Shown here in pieces: positions 16,658 through 22,691 of a stretch of DNA of 28,672 bases. Origin of the DNA: CAKXIK01 sp050947015 (lineage in GTDB: Bacteria > Bacillota > Clostridia > Oscillospirales > Acutalibacteraceae). Location: NCBI GenBank assembly GCA_050947015.1, contig JBMNVT010000025.1, forward strand, positions 1 through 28,672. Direction: 5' to 3'. Position numbers and translations under genes: made by a program. The notes under the pieces were generated by a model that saw only the letters and a list, made by a program, of their open reading frames with translations, had not been told where the DNA came from and did no database searches. How positions within the stretch are numbered: the stretch's first letter is position 1; each line of letters begins with the position of its first letter.

Positions 16658-16700
16658 AAATCCGGCCTGTGAACTACACACAGACCGGATTTACTGTTTT
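16658..16700. terminator. Bidirectional terminator-like hairpin 1
   Basis: AAATCCGG-c-CTGTG (16658-16671) pairs with CACAG-a-CCGGATTT (16679-16692), 13 base pairs with one mismatch and a 7-base loop. It is followed by TTTT at 16697 on the plus strand, and flanked by a T5 run on the minus strand. Confidence 0.6.
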
Positions 16701-16720
16701 ATAACTATCCCGCTATTCTG

Positions 16721-16739
16721 CCGGAAATTTATTTTCCGG
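16721..16739. repeat. Hairpin 2 in the tandem hairpin array
   Basis: CCGGAAA (16721-16727) and TTTCCGG (16733-16739), perfect 7-pair stem with a 5-base loop, between two terminator-like hairpins. Confidence 0.5.
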
Positions 16740-16761
16740 GGTTTCGCACTGTAAAATAAAG

Positions 16762-16802
16762 CAAGCCGGAAAGGATTTCGACACCTTTCCGGCTTGTGTT
16801 TT
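16762..16802. terminator. Strong terminator hairpin 3
   Basis: CAAGCCGGAAAGG (16762-16774) and CCTTTCCGGCTTG (16784-16796), a perfect 13-pair stem with a 9-base loop, followed by TGTTTT on the plus strand and TTTATTTT on the minus strand. It lies 50 bases past the stop of the minus-strand aldo/keto reductase and can end both transcripts. Confidence 0.75.
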
Positions 16803-16845
16803 AAAGATTCCTGTAACTGCTGTACAGCACGACGCCGCTGACGCG

Positions 16846-17766
16846 TTACGGCAGCGTTTTGCCTGCAGCCTTATAAAGCTCATACCACTCGGCGCGGGTC
16901 AGCTCCACCCCTGCTCCGGCACAGATTTCCCGCAGGCGGGCAGGATTGGTCGTTCCCGCAATCAGCTGAATTCCGGCAGGATGGCGGCAGATCCACGCAG
17001 CGGCAATCGCGGTCGGCGTAACGCCGTGCTCCGCAGCAAGGCGGGACAGCACCTCGTTGAGCTTCGGGAATTTTTCGGTGTTGCCGATGAACGGTCCTTC
17101 AAAGAATCCGTACTGGAACGGGCTCCACGCCTGAATGGTGATCTTATTCAGCCGGCAGTATTCGAGCACAGAGCCGTCACGGTTAACCCCGTCGTCCTTG
17201 TGCATATTCACATTCAGCCCGGCATCGATCATGCCGCATTCGGTCAGGCTCAGCTGCAGCTGGTCGATCAGCACCCGCCCACCGCACGCCTGGTTGAGCA
17301 GCGCAATCTGCATCGGATTGTGGTTGCTGACGCCAAACCAGCGAACCTTACCGCTCTGCTGCAGGCGGTCAAACGCTTCGGCAACCTCTTCCGGCTCCAT
17401 CAGCGTGTCCGGTCGGTGCAGCAGAAGGATGTCGAGGTACTCTGTCTGCAGCCGCTGCAAAATCCCATCCACCGATTTTAAAATATAGTCGCGTGAAAAA
17501 TCGTAAAGTCCGTCATGAATGGCGCACTTCGACTGAATTGTCACCTGTTCGCGCCGCGCGGGGGTCAGACGCGCCGCACGGGCAAAAATTCGCTCGCTTT
17601 CACCGCCGCCGTAAATATCGGCATGGTCAAAAAAGTTAATGCCGCACTCCTGTGCGGTTTCAATCAGGCGCTCCGCGTCGGAAAGCTCCAGCGAGGAGAT
17701 TCGCATGCATCCCAGCGCAATCTGCGGCAGCAACACATTGGTGCTGCCCAAAGGGATCTGTTTCAT
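16846..17766 (-). CDS. Aldo/keto reductase (YdhF-like)
   Basis: A 306-residue NAD(P)H-dependent aldo/keto reductase. The catalytic tetrad is complete: Asp47 and Tyr52 in FFDHADIYGGGESE, Lys80 in TIQSKC and His117 in LLLHRPD. GVSNHNPMQI and the C-terminal LIAGTTNPARLRE (cofactor phosphate binding) follow. The pattern DHADIYGG and overall length match the YdhF subgroup of general oxidoreductases, reducing aldehydes and ketones in the cytosol; the physiological substrate is not known. The ATG at 17766 has AAAGGATG seven bases upstream. It follows the DUF6472 gene by 92 bases without a clear promoter, so it may belong to that transcript. Confidence 0.94.
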   Translation of the reverse strand: MKQIPLGSTNVLLPQIALGCMRISSLELSDAERLIETAQECGINFFDHADIYGGGESERIFARAARLTPARREQVTIQSKCAIHDGLYDFSRDYILKSVDGILQRLQTEYLDILLLHRPDTLMEPEEVAEAFDRLQQSGKVRWFGVSNHNPMQIALLNQACGGRVLIDQLQLSLTECGMIDAGLNVNMHKDDGVNRDGSVLEYCRLNKITIQAWSPFQYGFFEGPFIGNTEKFPKLNEVLSRLAAEHGVTPTAIAAAWICRHPAGIQLIAGTTNPARLREICAGAGVELTRAEWYELYKAAGKTLP

Positions 17767-17858
17767 AGCGGTACATCCTTTCTGTTTCGGTTTCGTTTAA
17801 CGTTCTTTAAAGGCGTATTCGTCCGCGCAGCTTTCCGGCCGGATACACCTGATTCGGA

Positions 17859-18041
17859 TCAGTTCTGCTTCTGTACCATTTTATATTCATTATCAAACTG
17901 AAAATACGGGCATTCGCGAAAGGAATGTGACAAAAAGCGATCCATCTCGTCTTCGTCCAGCGAAACGGCGCATTCGTAACACTCGGTTTCCTCATCGTAA
18001 ATATAATTGATGCAGTAATCACAATTTGTTTTTGCGCTCAT
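17859..18041 (-). CDS. DUF6472-type Cys-rich small protein
   Basis: A 60-residue acidic protein with the pattern NCDYC near residue 7, ECYEC near 20 and ECPYF near 44: two CxxC pairs and a fifth Cys, suggesting a small zinc-binding or redox fold. The DLDEDEM-like stretch SLDEDEMDRFL and the ending YKMVQKQ match the DUF6472 family of Clostridia, from memory. The ATG at 18041 has AAAGGAG ten bases upstream. Its first 23 bases overlap the end of the upstream membrane protein gene in another frame, so the two are coupled. The function of the family is not known. Confidence 0.8.
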   Translation of the reverse strand: MSAKTNCDYCINYIYDEETECYECAVSLDEDEMDRFLSHSFRECPYFQFDNEYKMVQKQN

Positions 18042-18507
18042 GCGGCTCGCGCTCCTTTTCTTTGCAGCCCGGAATCCAGCGGTGCAGCTTTTCTTCCCGT
18101 TCGAAAAGCTTTTTCTGCGCGGCGGCCAGCTCCGGCGGAACGGAAAAAATCCGGTAGCATTCCCACACCATCGAAATAATGGTGCAGAGGACGAAAACAA
18201 TCGTAATCATCCGCAGCCATACATATGCCTCGGCGCAGGCAGATGCGTTCATCCCGCCGCGGATAATCGCATCGACAAAGTGTTTGACGGGCAGCGGATA
18301 AGCGGTATTTGCCAGCGAATTTTCATTCGTCTGCGTCAATAAACGCAGCTGCGCGTCGACAACCATCATACAGGCCAGAAAAAATGCGTCACACACAATC
18401 AGCCCAACCGAAAAGCTTGGCCATCGCCTGCGTTTGCGCCGCGTATAAAGCCCGCAAAGAAGCAGCACGACCGCCGGAATCAGGAAAATCCAAAATTGAA
18501 CCGGCAT
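18019..18507 (-). CDS. Small membrane protein, unknown function
   Basis: A 162-residue protein with three hydrophobic segments: FWIFLIPAVVLLLCGLY at the N-terminus, FSVGLIVCDAFFLACMMVV, and MITIVFVLCTIISMVWE after a loop of about 45 residues. A cytosolic, strongly charged C-terminal tail (AAAQKKLFEREEKLHRW onward) could form a coiled coil. The start at 18507 has AAAGGGGG eight bases upstream; in-frame ATGs further upstream at 18537 and 18636 fall in or before the promoter and are rejected. It overlaps the DUF6472 gene by 23 bases, and the pair is likely one unit. I do not recognise the family. Confidence 0.78.
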   Translation of the reverse strand: MPVQFWIFLIPAVVLLLCGLYTRRKRRRWPSFSVGLIVCDAFFLACMMVVDAQLRLLTQTNENSLANTAYPLPVKHFVDAIIRGGMNASACAEAYVWLRMITIVFVLCTIISMVWECYRIFSVPPELAAAQKKLFEREEKLHRWIPGCKEKEREPHERKNKL

Positions 18508-18535
18508 TCCTGCCGCCCCCTTTCTGTGTTCTTTC

Positions 18536-18564
18536 ATAATACTGTCTGACAGGGAATCTGTCAA
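18536..18564 (-). promoter_or_regulatory. Promoter with internal palindrome for the membrane protein/DUF6472 unit
   Basis: Minus strand: TTGACA (18564-18559), 17-base spacer, TATTAT (18541-18536). The spacer contains the hyphenated palindrome CTGTC-T-GACAG (18542-18552), placed where a repressor would block polymerase. Confidence 0.78.
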
Positions 18565-18639
18565 GCGCGTCCCGCGGAAAACAAACGAAACAGAAAGTTT
18601 GCCTGCCCCGGCAGCCGGAAGCCTGTCCCAGTCCAAAAT

Positions 18640-19107
18640 AATGTTCGAGAATTATATGAAACCGTGATGAAAAGTGACGAAGTAAATCATCAATCATACA
18701 GTGTTATTTTGACAGGTCCTTCCCTTGGCGGCGCACTGGCCTCCATGGTGTCGCGCATGAGCGGATACCTGGCTGTAACCATTAACGGCGCTGACGGTGC
18801 CGCACTTGACAAGATAAATACAATTGTCGGAGAAACGCCGCCGGAGTATAGAATTAAAAACTACATGACTTCACCGAAAAACAACAGGCTTTCTACTATG
18901 GACGCCGTTCAGCGATGAATGTTTTTGGGTTCCTATAAAGCTGTTGATTATTATGTATTTGCGGAAAATGAAATGACAACGGACACCCACTGCATATTTT
19001 CCTTTATCACATTTAAGAATGATGACTATCTGAATCCATGCATTCCTAACCCTATAGAAAAGAAATCAGATTCAGTGATACAAACTTTAAACTACAATAA
19101 TCGCTAA
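18640..19107 (+). pseudogene. Broken lipase-like alpha/beta hydrolase
   Basis: C-terminal part of a serine hydrolase of the class 3 lipase type. Reading the frame of 18640, VRELYETVMKSDEVNHQSY leads to VILTGPSLGGALASMVS, where GPSLGG replaces the usual GHSLGG nucleophile elbow. AVTINGADG and YMTSPKNN follow. A TGA at 18916-18918 interrupts the frame, but the same frame continues with MFLGSYKAVDYYVFAENEM and DTHCIFSFI up to a TAA at 19105. The region that should hold the N-terminal half is occupied by the promoter region of the neighbour on the other strand. So it is 5'-truncated and carries a nonsense codon. It is A+T-richer than its neighbours and was probably acquired. Confidence 0.72.
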
Positions 19108-19279
19108 AAACTTTTGTCGTTAAATTTAATTGAGAAGAGAATGCACACAGAGAGCAAAAGACCTTCGAAAACGAACACGCTAAGCTGAAAGTGGCGTCTC
19201 AAAGCTGCAAGAGAAAATCCATGTACGGGAATAACGGGTAAGAATTGATGTTCATCTCCATGGATGAACTGACGAAAAC
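19108..19279. other. Unassigned region, possible decayed coding trace
   Basis: One plus-strand frame reads as a charged, coiled-coil-like stretch (REQKTFENEHAKLKVA, then a stop and MFISMDELTKTKEA). It has no ribosome binding site and I recognise no family. It may be debris from the same acquisition as the broken hydrolase. Confidence 0.25.
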
Positions 19280-19311
19280 AAAAGAGGCATGACCAAAATC
19301 ACACCTCCTCT
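19280..19311 (-). terminator. Probable terminator for the DUF2752-DUF4234 unit
   Basis: On the minus strand AGAGGAGGTGTGA (19311-19299) can pair with TCATGCCTCTTTT (from 19292) through standard and G-U pairs, followed by TTTTGTTTT. It lies about 100 bases past the DUF4234 stop. Confidence 0.45.
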
Positions 19312-19413
19312 GCAAAAAATCACTTTTACTGTTTTACAAGCATGGAAAACTCCGTGCCGATTTTACCTGTTCTGTTCCGTTCTGTTCGTGCCAGATTCCC
19401 TTTACCCGCCGGA

Positions 19414-19827
19414 TTATTGCTGCGGAGGCATGCCAGGGGTTCCGAAATTGTAATTGTTGTACGCGGCTGCAAGAACATTCTGGTTTTTAATCAGAAAATA
19501 CTCGCCGATCAGCGGACCGATTCCGAGGAACGAGCCAAGAATGGTAAACAGCAGCACGTTGCTGCCAGTGTCGCTGATTTGCAAACCATAGCGCGGTGCG
19601 TTGTCCTGCAGACGCTGCGCGCGCTGATAGACCCAGACGTAAAAATAGATTCCGCAGGTGACCAGGCTGAGCAGCAGCACAATGATGTAATTGTAGCTAT
19701 CCTTTCCGTCACCGGCGCAGACCTGATTGTTTTCCTCCGTCCAGCCGTAAAAGAACACGATGCCGTAAATACCGCAGGTTATCAGGCTGAGAAAGAAATA
19801 CGTCCAGAAGCTTCTCTCTTGAATCAT
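19414..19827 (-). CDS. DUF4234-type membrane protein
   Basis: A 137-residue protein with three hydrophobic helices. The N-terminal RSFWTYFFLSLITCGIYGIVFFYGWTE and the repeated LLSLVTCGIYFYVWVYQ are the duplicated (I/V)TCGIY motif of DUF4234. A third helix (VLLFTILGSFLGIGPLIGEYF) is followed by a Gln/Asn/Gly/Pro-rich tail. The ATG at 19827 has GGAGGGG six bases upstream; a TTG at 19842 within that element is not credible. It overlaps the stop of the DUF2752 gene by four bases (ATGA), so it is translationally coupled to it. The two families often occur together in Firmicutes (from memory); their function is unknown. Confidence 0.85.
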   Translation of the reverse strand: MIQERSFWTYFFLSLITCGIYGIVFFYGWTEENNQVCAGDGKDSYNYIIVLLLSLVTCGIYFYVWVYQRAQRLQDNAPRYGLQISDTGSNVLLFTILGSFLGIGPLIGEYFLIKNQNVLAAAYNNYNFGTPGMPPQQ

Positions 19828-20261
19828 AACAATCCCCTCCAAAAGGATAGTATATTATGTAAAACGGAACTTGAAAAGTCCGGTTTTACCACAGAATCCC
19901 CAGCAAGCAGCCGAATCAGATAAACCGTGACAAGCAGAGCGGCAGCGGCAACAATCAACCGTCGTTCTGTCTTTTGGGGCAGGCGGCGACCCAAAAGCCC
20001 AAACACCAACCAGACGGCAGCAGGCGGCAGCAGACAAACAAGCGGATGCATCCGTAGCGCCGCGGAAAAATCCAACCGCAGTAGTGCCGCCAAAGCCCGC
20101 GTCATTCCGCAGCCCGGGCAGGCAAGCCCCGTCAGCCAGCGCAGCGGGCAGCCGATTCGAATGTAAATTCCCACCAGAAGAACGATTCCTAAAAGTGTTG
20201 CTGGAAGACACCGAAAACGCTTTTTTCGCCCCGGCGCGGCGGCAGGCGGTGTCTGCAGCAT
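19824..20261 (-). CDS. DUF2752 membrane protein
   Basis: A 145-residue DUF2752 protein. The family signature is plain: IRIGCPLRWLTGLACPGCGMTRALAALLRLD (about residues 33-63), with three conserved Cys and the PGCGMTR core, followed by an ALRMHPLV segment and two more hydrophobic helices (CLLPPAAVWLVFGLL and LIVAAAALLVTVYLI). It is an inner-membrane protein of unknown role. The ATG at 20261 is chosen because a G10 run sits seven bases upstream as ribosome binding site and because the upstream in-frame ATGs (20324, 20354) lie within the predicted promoter. It overlaps the DUF4234 gene by four bases. Confidence 0.85.
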   Translation of the reverse strand: MLQTPPAAAPGRKKRFRCLPATLLGIVLLVGIYIRIGCPLRWLTGLACPGCGMTRALAALLRLDFSAALRMHPLVCLLPPAAVWLVFGLLGRRLPQKTERRLIVAAAALLVTVYLIRLLAGDSVVKPDFSSSVLHNILSFWRGLL

Positions 20262-20268
20262 GCAATTT

Positions 20269-20278
20269 CCCCCCCCCC
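20269..20278 (-). repeat. G10 homopolymer acting as ribosome binding site
   Basis: Ten consecutive C on the plus strand (G10 in the mRNA), ending seven bases before the DUF2752 start codon. It is the only Shine-Dalgarno candidate. Such tracts change length by slippage in many bacteria, which would alter the leader and the binding-site spacing. Confidence 0.7.
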
Positions 20279-20312
20279 AGCGGCGCTTTCCCGGCAAACT
20301 GATATTAGTATA

Positions 20313-20341
20313 ATCATACGGCATATTTCCCCTGCGGGCAA
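20313..20341 (-). promoter_or_regulatory. Promoter for the DUF2752-DUF4234 unit
   Basis: Minus strand: TTGCCC (20341-20336), 17-base spacer, TATGAT (20318-20313). Expected start near 20306, giving a leader of about 45 bases that includes the G10 tract. Confidence 0.5.
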
Positions 20342-20566
20342 GTAAAGGATACATTATGAATTTTTTGTCAAATCAGATTTTATTTTGTCGTATTTATTCG
20401 GATGTTTTTAATTTGTTCATAATTAAGCCATACAGCAGTCATATAAAATGAGTATCATATGGAGCATTAACACGATTAATCATGAGCTTGGTGGTGTTAT
20501 TTCATTACAATTGGTCCACTTGGGGCGGCTCGCTGCGCGGCTGCCTGGCGGTCAAAATATTATTGA
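20342..20566. other. A+T-rich intergenic region upstream of the HEAT-repeat gene
   Basis: No gene seen. A TATAAA box-like element at about 20443 could be a -10 for the HEAT-repeat gene, but no convincing -35 is in register. It probably holds that gene's promoter. Confidence 0.3.
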
Positions 20567-20581
20567 ATGAGGTATGCTATT

Positions 20582-20917
20582 ATGGGAAACAAACTGGAAA
20601 AAATTGCTGCCCTGGGTGAAAAGGGCAAACAAGCTAAGCTGCTTGGCTACTGCACCAACAAGGACGCCGAGGTTCGTGCCGCTGCGGCCGCTGCTTTGGG
20701 AAATACCAAGGGCGACGACGGCTACAACGCTTTGATTAACCTTCTTCGCGATCCGGACGATGCCGTTCGTGTGGCTTCCGCCAAAGCTCTTGGCGTGATG
20801 GGCAGCAAAAACGCGATGGAACACCTGCGTTACATGATGAATCATGAGGGCAGCAGCGAAGCGATGAAGGCAGCCTGCAAGGCCTCCATGGCTGCGCTCT
20901 CCAGCAAAAAAGACTAA
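20582..20917 (+). CDS. Small HEAT-repeat protein
   Basis: A 111-residue, all-helical protein with about three HEAT/PBS-lyase-type repeats. Two are clear: KDAEVRAAAAAALGNTKGDDG (about residues 27-47) and PDDAVRVASAKALGVMGSKNA (about 58-78), each with the conserved D-x-VR-x-A-A-x-ALG core. A third degenerate unit follows (GSSEAMKAACKASMAAL). Such proteins are usually protein-binding scaffolds; no catalytic residues are seen. The ATG at 20582 has TGAGGT eight bases upstream; the ATG at 20567 has none. A strong terminator follows 23 bases after the stop, so it is a single-gene unit, neighbour of a stress-related hsp20. Confidence 0.88.
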   Translation: MGNKLEKIAALGEKGKQAKLLGYCTNKDAEVRAAAAAALGNTKGDDGYNALINLLRDPDDAVRVASAKALGVMGSKNAMEHLRYMMNHEGSSEAMKAACKASMAALSSKKD

Positions 20918-20940
20918 TTTTCCTTCACATAATTTTTTCT

Positions 20941-20969
20941 GAGGACACCGGTGGGTGTCCTCTTTTTTT
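20941..20969 (+). terminator. Intrinsic terminator after the HEAT-repeat gene
   Basis: GAGGACACC (20941-20949) and GGTGTCCTC (20954-20962) form a perfect 9-pair stem with a 4-base loop, followed by seven T. Confidence 0.92.
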
Positions 20970-21006
20970 GCGCTCAGCACGCCGTTTCAAGAAAGAATTA
21001 AAAATA

Positions 21007-21033
21007 TTAGCACTCTGACGCTTAGAGTGCTAA
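21007..21033 (+). promoter_or_regulatory. CIRCE element (HrcA operator)
   Basis: TTAGCACTC (21007-21015), nine bases, GAGTGCTAA (21025-21033): an exact match to the CIRCE consensus bound by the heat-shock repressor HrcA. It lies 203 bases before the Hsp20 start codon, so a long leader follows. No clean -35/-10 pair was identified around it. Confidence 0.93.
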
Positions 21034-21133
21034 TGTTTACAATTTGATAAAATCTCATGCAATCATTTTTCATAATCCGGCGGTAGAATAGAATCGTTGA
21101 ATGAAACAGAGAATAAGAAAGAGGTTGAGTCCA

Positions 21134-21175
21134 ATGCACAATCCAAAGCCGTTAAACCTGTTCGAACCCGGCTGA
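21134..21175 (+). CDS. Possible 13-residue leader ORF before hsp20
   Basis: ATG at 21134 with AAAGAGG nine bases upstream encodes MHNPKPLNLFEPG and ends in TGA at 21173. It lies in the long leader between CIRCE and hsp20. After it come a CCGG...CCGG inverted pair and a direct repeat of ATCCGCAGAC. It may be a leader peptide or chance; no family is recognised. Confidence 0.3.
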   Translation: MHNPKPLNLFEPG

Positions 21176-21236
21176 AAAAACCGGATCCGCAGACAATTAT
21201 CCGCAGACGCGGAACATTTTGAATGGAGGAATTATT

Positions 21237-21650
21237 ATGTTTGAACTGTTACCGTTTGCTTCCCGCAATGAGCTTTATAACCCGTTCCATGACTTTGACA
21301 ACTTTTTCGGCAGTATGAATCTTGCGGAATTTAAGACCGACATCCGCGAGGATGGGGACCATTACGTTTTGGAAGCCGATTTGCCCGGTTTTAACAAAGA
21401 GGATATTAAGGTTGACATCGGCGACGGCGCGCTGACCATCACTGCACAACGGAAGAAGGAAAGCGAAGAAAAGGGCAAAAACGGTTACGTTCGCCGCGAA
21501 CGCTCCTACGGTTCATTCCGCCGCAGCTTCGACCTGACCGGCGTGGATGCCGAAAAGATTTCCGGCTCCTACAAGGACGGTGTATTGACGCTTAATCTGC
21601 CGAAGCAGAGCGAACAGGCGCCCGCTTCCCGTCGGCTGGAGCTTGAATAA
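21237..21650 (+). CDS. Hsp20/alpha-crystallin small heat-shock protein
   Basis: A 137-residue small heat-shock chaperone that holds unfolding proteins in the cytosol. A short N-terminal arm (MFELLPFASRNELYNPF) is followed by the alpha-crystallin domain (about residues 32-122): FKTDIREDGDHYVLEADLPGF, NKEDIKVDIGDGALTITAQRK, ERSYGSFRRSFDL and the hallmark SYKDGVLTLNLPK. The ATG at 21237 has GGAGGA six bases upstream. It is under a CIRCE element, so HrcA repression lifted on heat stress is expected, and is followed by a strong terminator. CIRCE usually controls groESL and dnaK; hsp20 control by HrcA is known in some Clostridia. Confidence 0.95.
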   Translation: MFELLPFASRNELYNPFHDFDNFFGSMNLAEFKTDIREDGDHYVLEADLPGFNKEDIKVDIGDGALTITAQRKKESEEKGKNGYVRRERSYGSFRRSFDLTGVDAEKISGSYKDGVLTLNLPKQSEQAPASRRLELE

Positions 21651-21681
21651 TCCGCCGCAAAAACAAAACCGTAAAATACGC

Positions 21682-21722
21682 AGCCCCGGAGGAGTCGAAT
21701 CGGACTTCTCCGGGGCTTTTTG
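21682..21722 (+). terminator. Intrinsic terminator after hsp20
   Basis: AGCCCCGGAG-g-AGTC (21682-21696) pairs with GACT-t-CTCCGGGGCT (21703-21717), 14 base pairs around a single mismatch, then a T run. Confidence 0.9.
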
Positions 21723-21834
21723 TGCGTTGACAAAGCGTTTTCCGCAGGGTATCATGAGAACAAAGTTTTTTGTCCCGTACCGAAAAAACGGCGCGGGGCC
21801 TGTTTTCTGCTTGAGGAAAGGAAGGAAATGAAAC

Positions 21835-22686
21835 ATGAGGATACTGGTAACGGGAGCCGGCGGATTTTTAGGCAGTCGGTGCACCGAGCAGCTGCGGCGG
21901 GCGGGGCATACCGTAATCGCACCGTCGCATGCGCAATGCGACTGGACGGATGAGCGGCAAGCCGCCGCGCTTTTTGAGCGAGAAGCGCCCGAGGCGGTCG
22001 TCCATGCCGCAGCGATTGCAGACATTGGGGCATGCGACCGAAACCGGGACCTTGCGTTTGCTGTCAACGTCGAGGCCACCCAAAGGCTTTGCCGGTTGGC
22101 TGAAAATCTGCCTTTTGTATTTATCAGCTCCGACCAGGTGTACAATCCCATGCTGTGCCGGCCGCTGACTGAAGAAACGCCGTGCGACCCGCAGAATTTT
22201 TACGGGCGGACCAAGGTGCTTGGCGAAGAAGCCGTGCAAAAGCTTTCACGCTCGTTCTGTCTGCGCATCACCTGGCAATTTTCGGCGCCGCAGGAGCCCG
22301 GCTTTACAAAATCCACCGGGATTCTGGCAGTCGCGCAAAACGCTTTGCAGACCGGCACGCCGGTGCATGCGGGGATGTGTTCCCGTCGGTATTTTACCTG
22401 GTGCTGGGACACCGCGCGCGTGGTGCAGCTCGCACTGGAGGGGCGCCTGCTCCCCGGCGTGTACAACGTCGCTTCCCGCAACGACAAAACCGACGCACAG
22501 GCCTATGCCTTTGTGTTCCGTGCGCTCGGCGCCAGCGAAGAGGCGTTGGGCCGATTGCTGCTTGCAGACGCGGTATTTTTGCCCCGGAGCCTGACTCCGG
22601 AACCTGACAAACTGGAAAAACAGGGTATTGTGCTGCCTGATTTTACACAGTCGGTTCTGCGCGCGCTCGGCAGAGTCGAAGCGTAA
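21835..22686 (+). CDS. RmlD-like NAD(P)-dependent sugar nucleotide reductase
   Basis: A 283-residue extended SDR resembling dTDP-4-dehydrorhamnose reductase (RmlD). The N-terminal MRILVTGAGGFLGSRCTEQL holds the TGxxGxxG cofactor site; VVHAAAIADIGACDRN, FISSDQVYNP (Ser) and FYGRTKVLGEEAV (Tyr-x-x-x-Lys) form the catalytic set; RITWQFSAP is the typical following strand. It might reduce a dTDP-sugar, but no other rml gene is nearby, so the substrate is open. The ATG at 21835 has GGAAGG nine bases upstream; another ATG at 21828 is out of frame. Its stop is five bases from that of the convergent Rieske gene. Confidence 0.88.
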   Translation: MRILVTGAGGFLGSRCTEQLRRAGHTVIAPSHAQCDWTDERQAAALFEREAPEAVVHAAAIADIGACDRNRDLAFAVNVEATQRLCRLAENLPFVFISSDQVYNPMLCRPLTEETPCDPQNFYGRTKVLGEEAVQKLSRSFCLRITWQFSAPQEPGFTKSTGILAVAQNALQTGTPVHAGMCSRRYFTWCWDTARVVQLALEGRLLPGVYNVASRNDKTDAQAYAFVFRALGASEEALGRLLLADAVFLPRSLTPEPDKLEKQGIVLPDFTQSVLRALGRVEA

Positions 22687-22691
22687 TTGCG

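Noticed and set aside
17849..17862. CTGAT-tcgg-ATCAG palindrome at the DUF6472 stop as a terminator or operator
   Set aside because: Only five base pairs, no T run after it, and it overlaps the stop codon.
18916..18918. TGA in the lipase-like frame as recoding
   Set aside because: The gene is also truncated at its 5' end and lacks the His of the nucleophile elbow.
21176..21236. RNA thermometer (fourU/ROSE type) before hsp20
   Set aside because: The only U run near the GGAGGA site gives a very weak pairing by eye; no clear sequestering stem. Folding would be needed.
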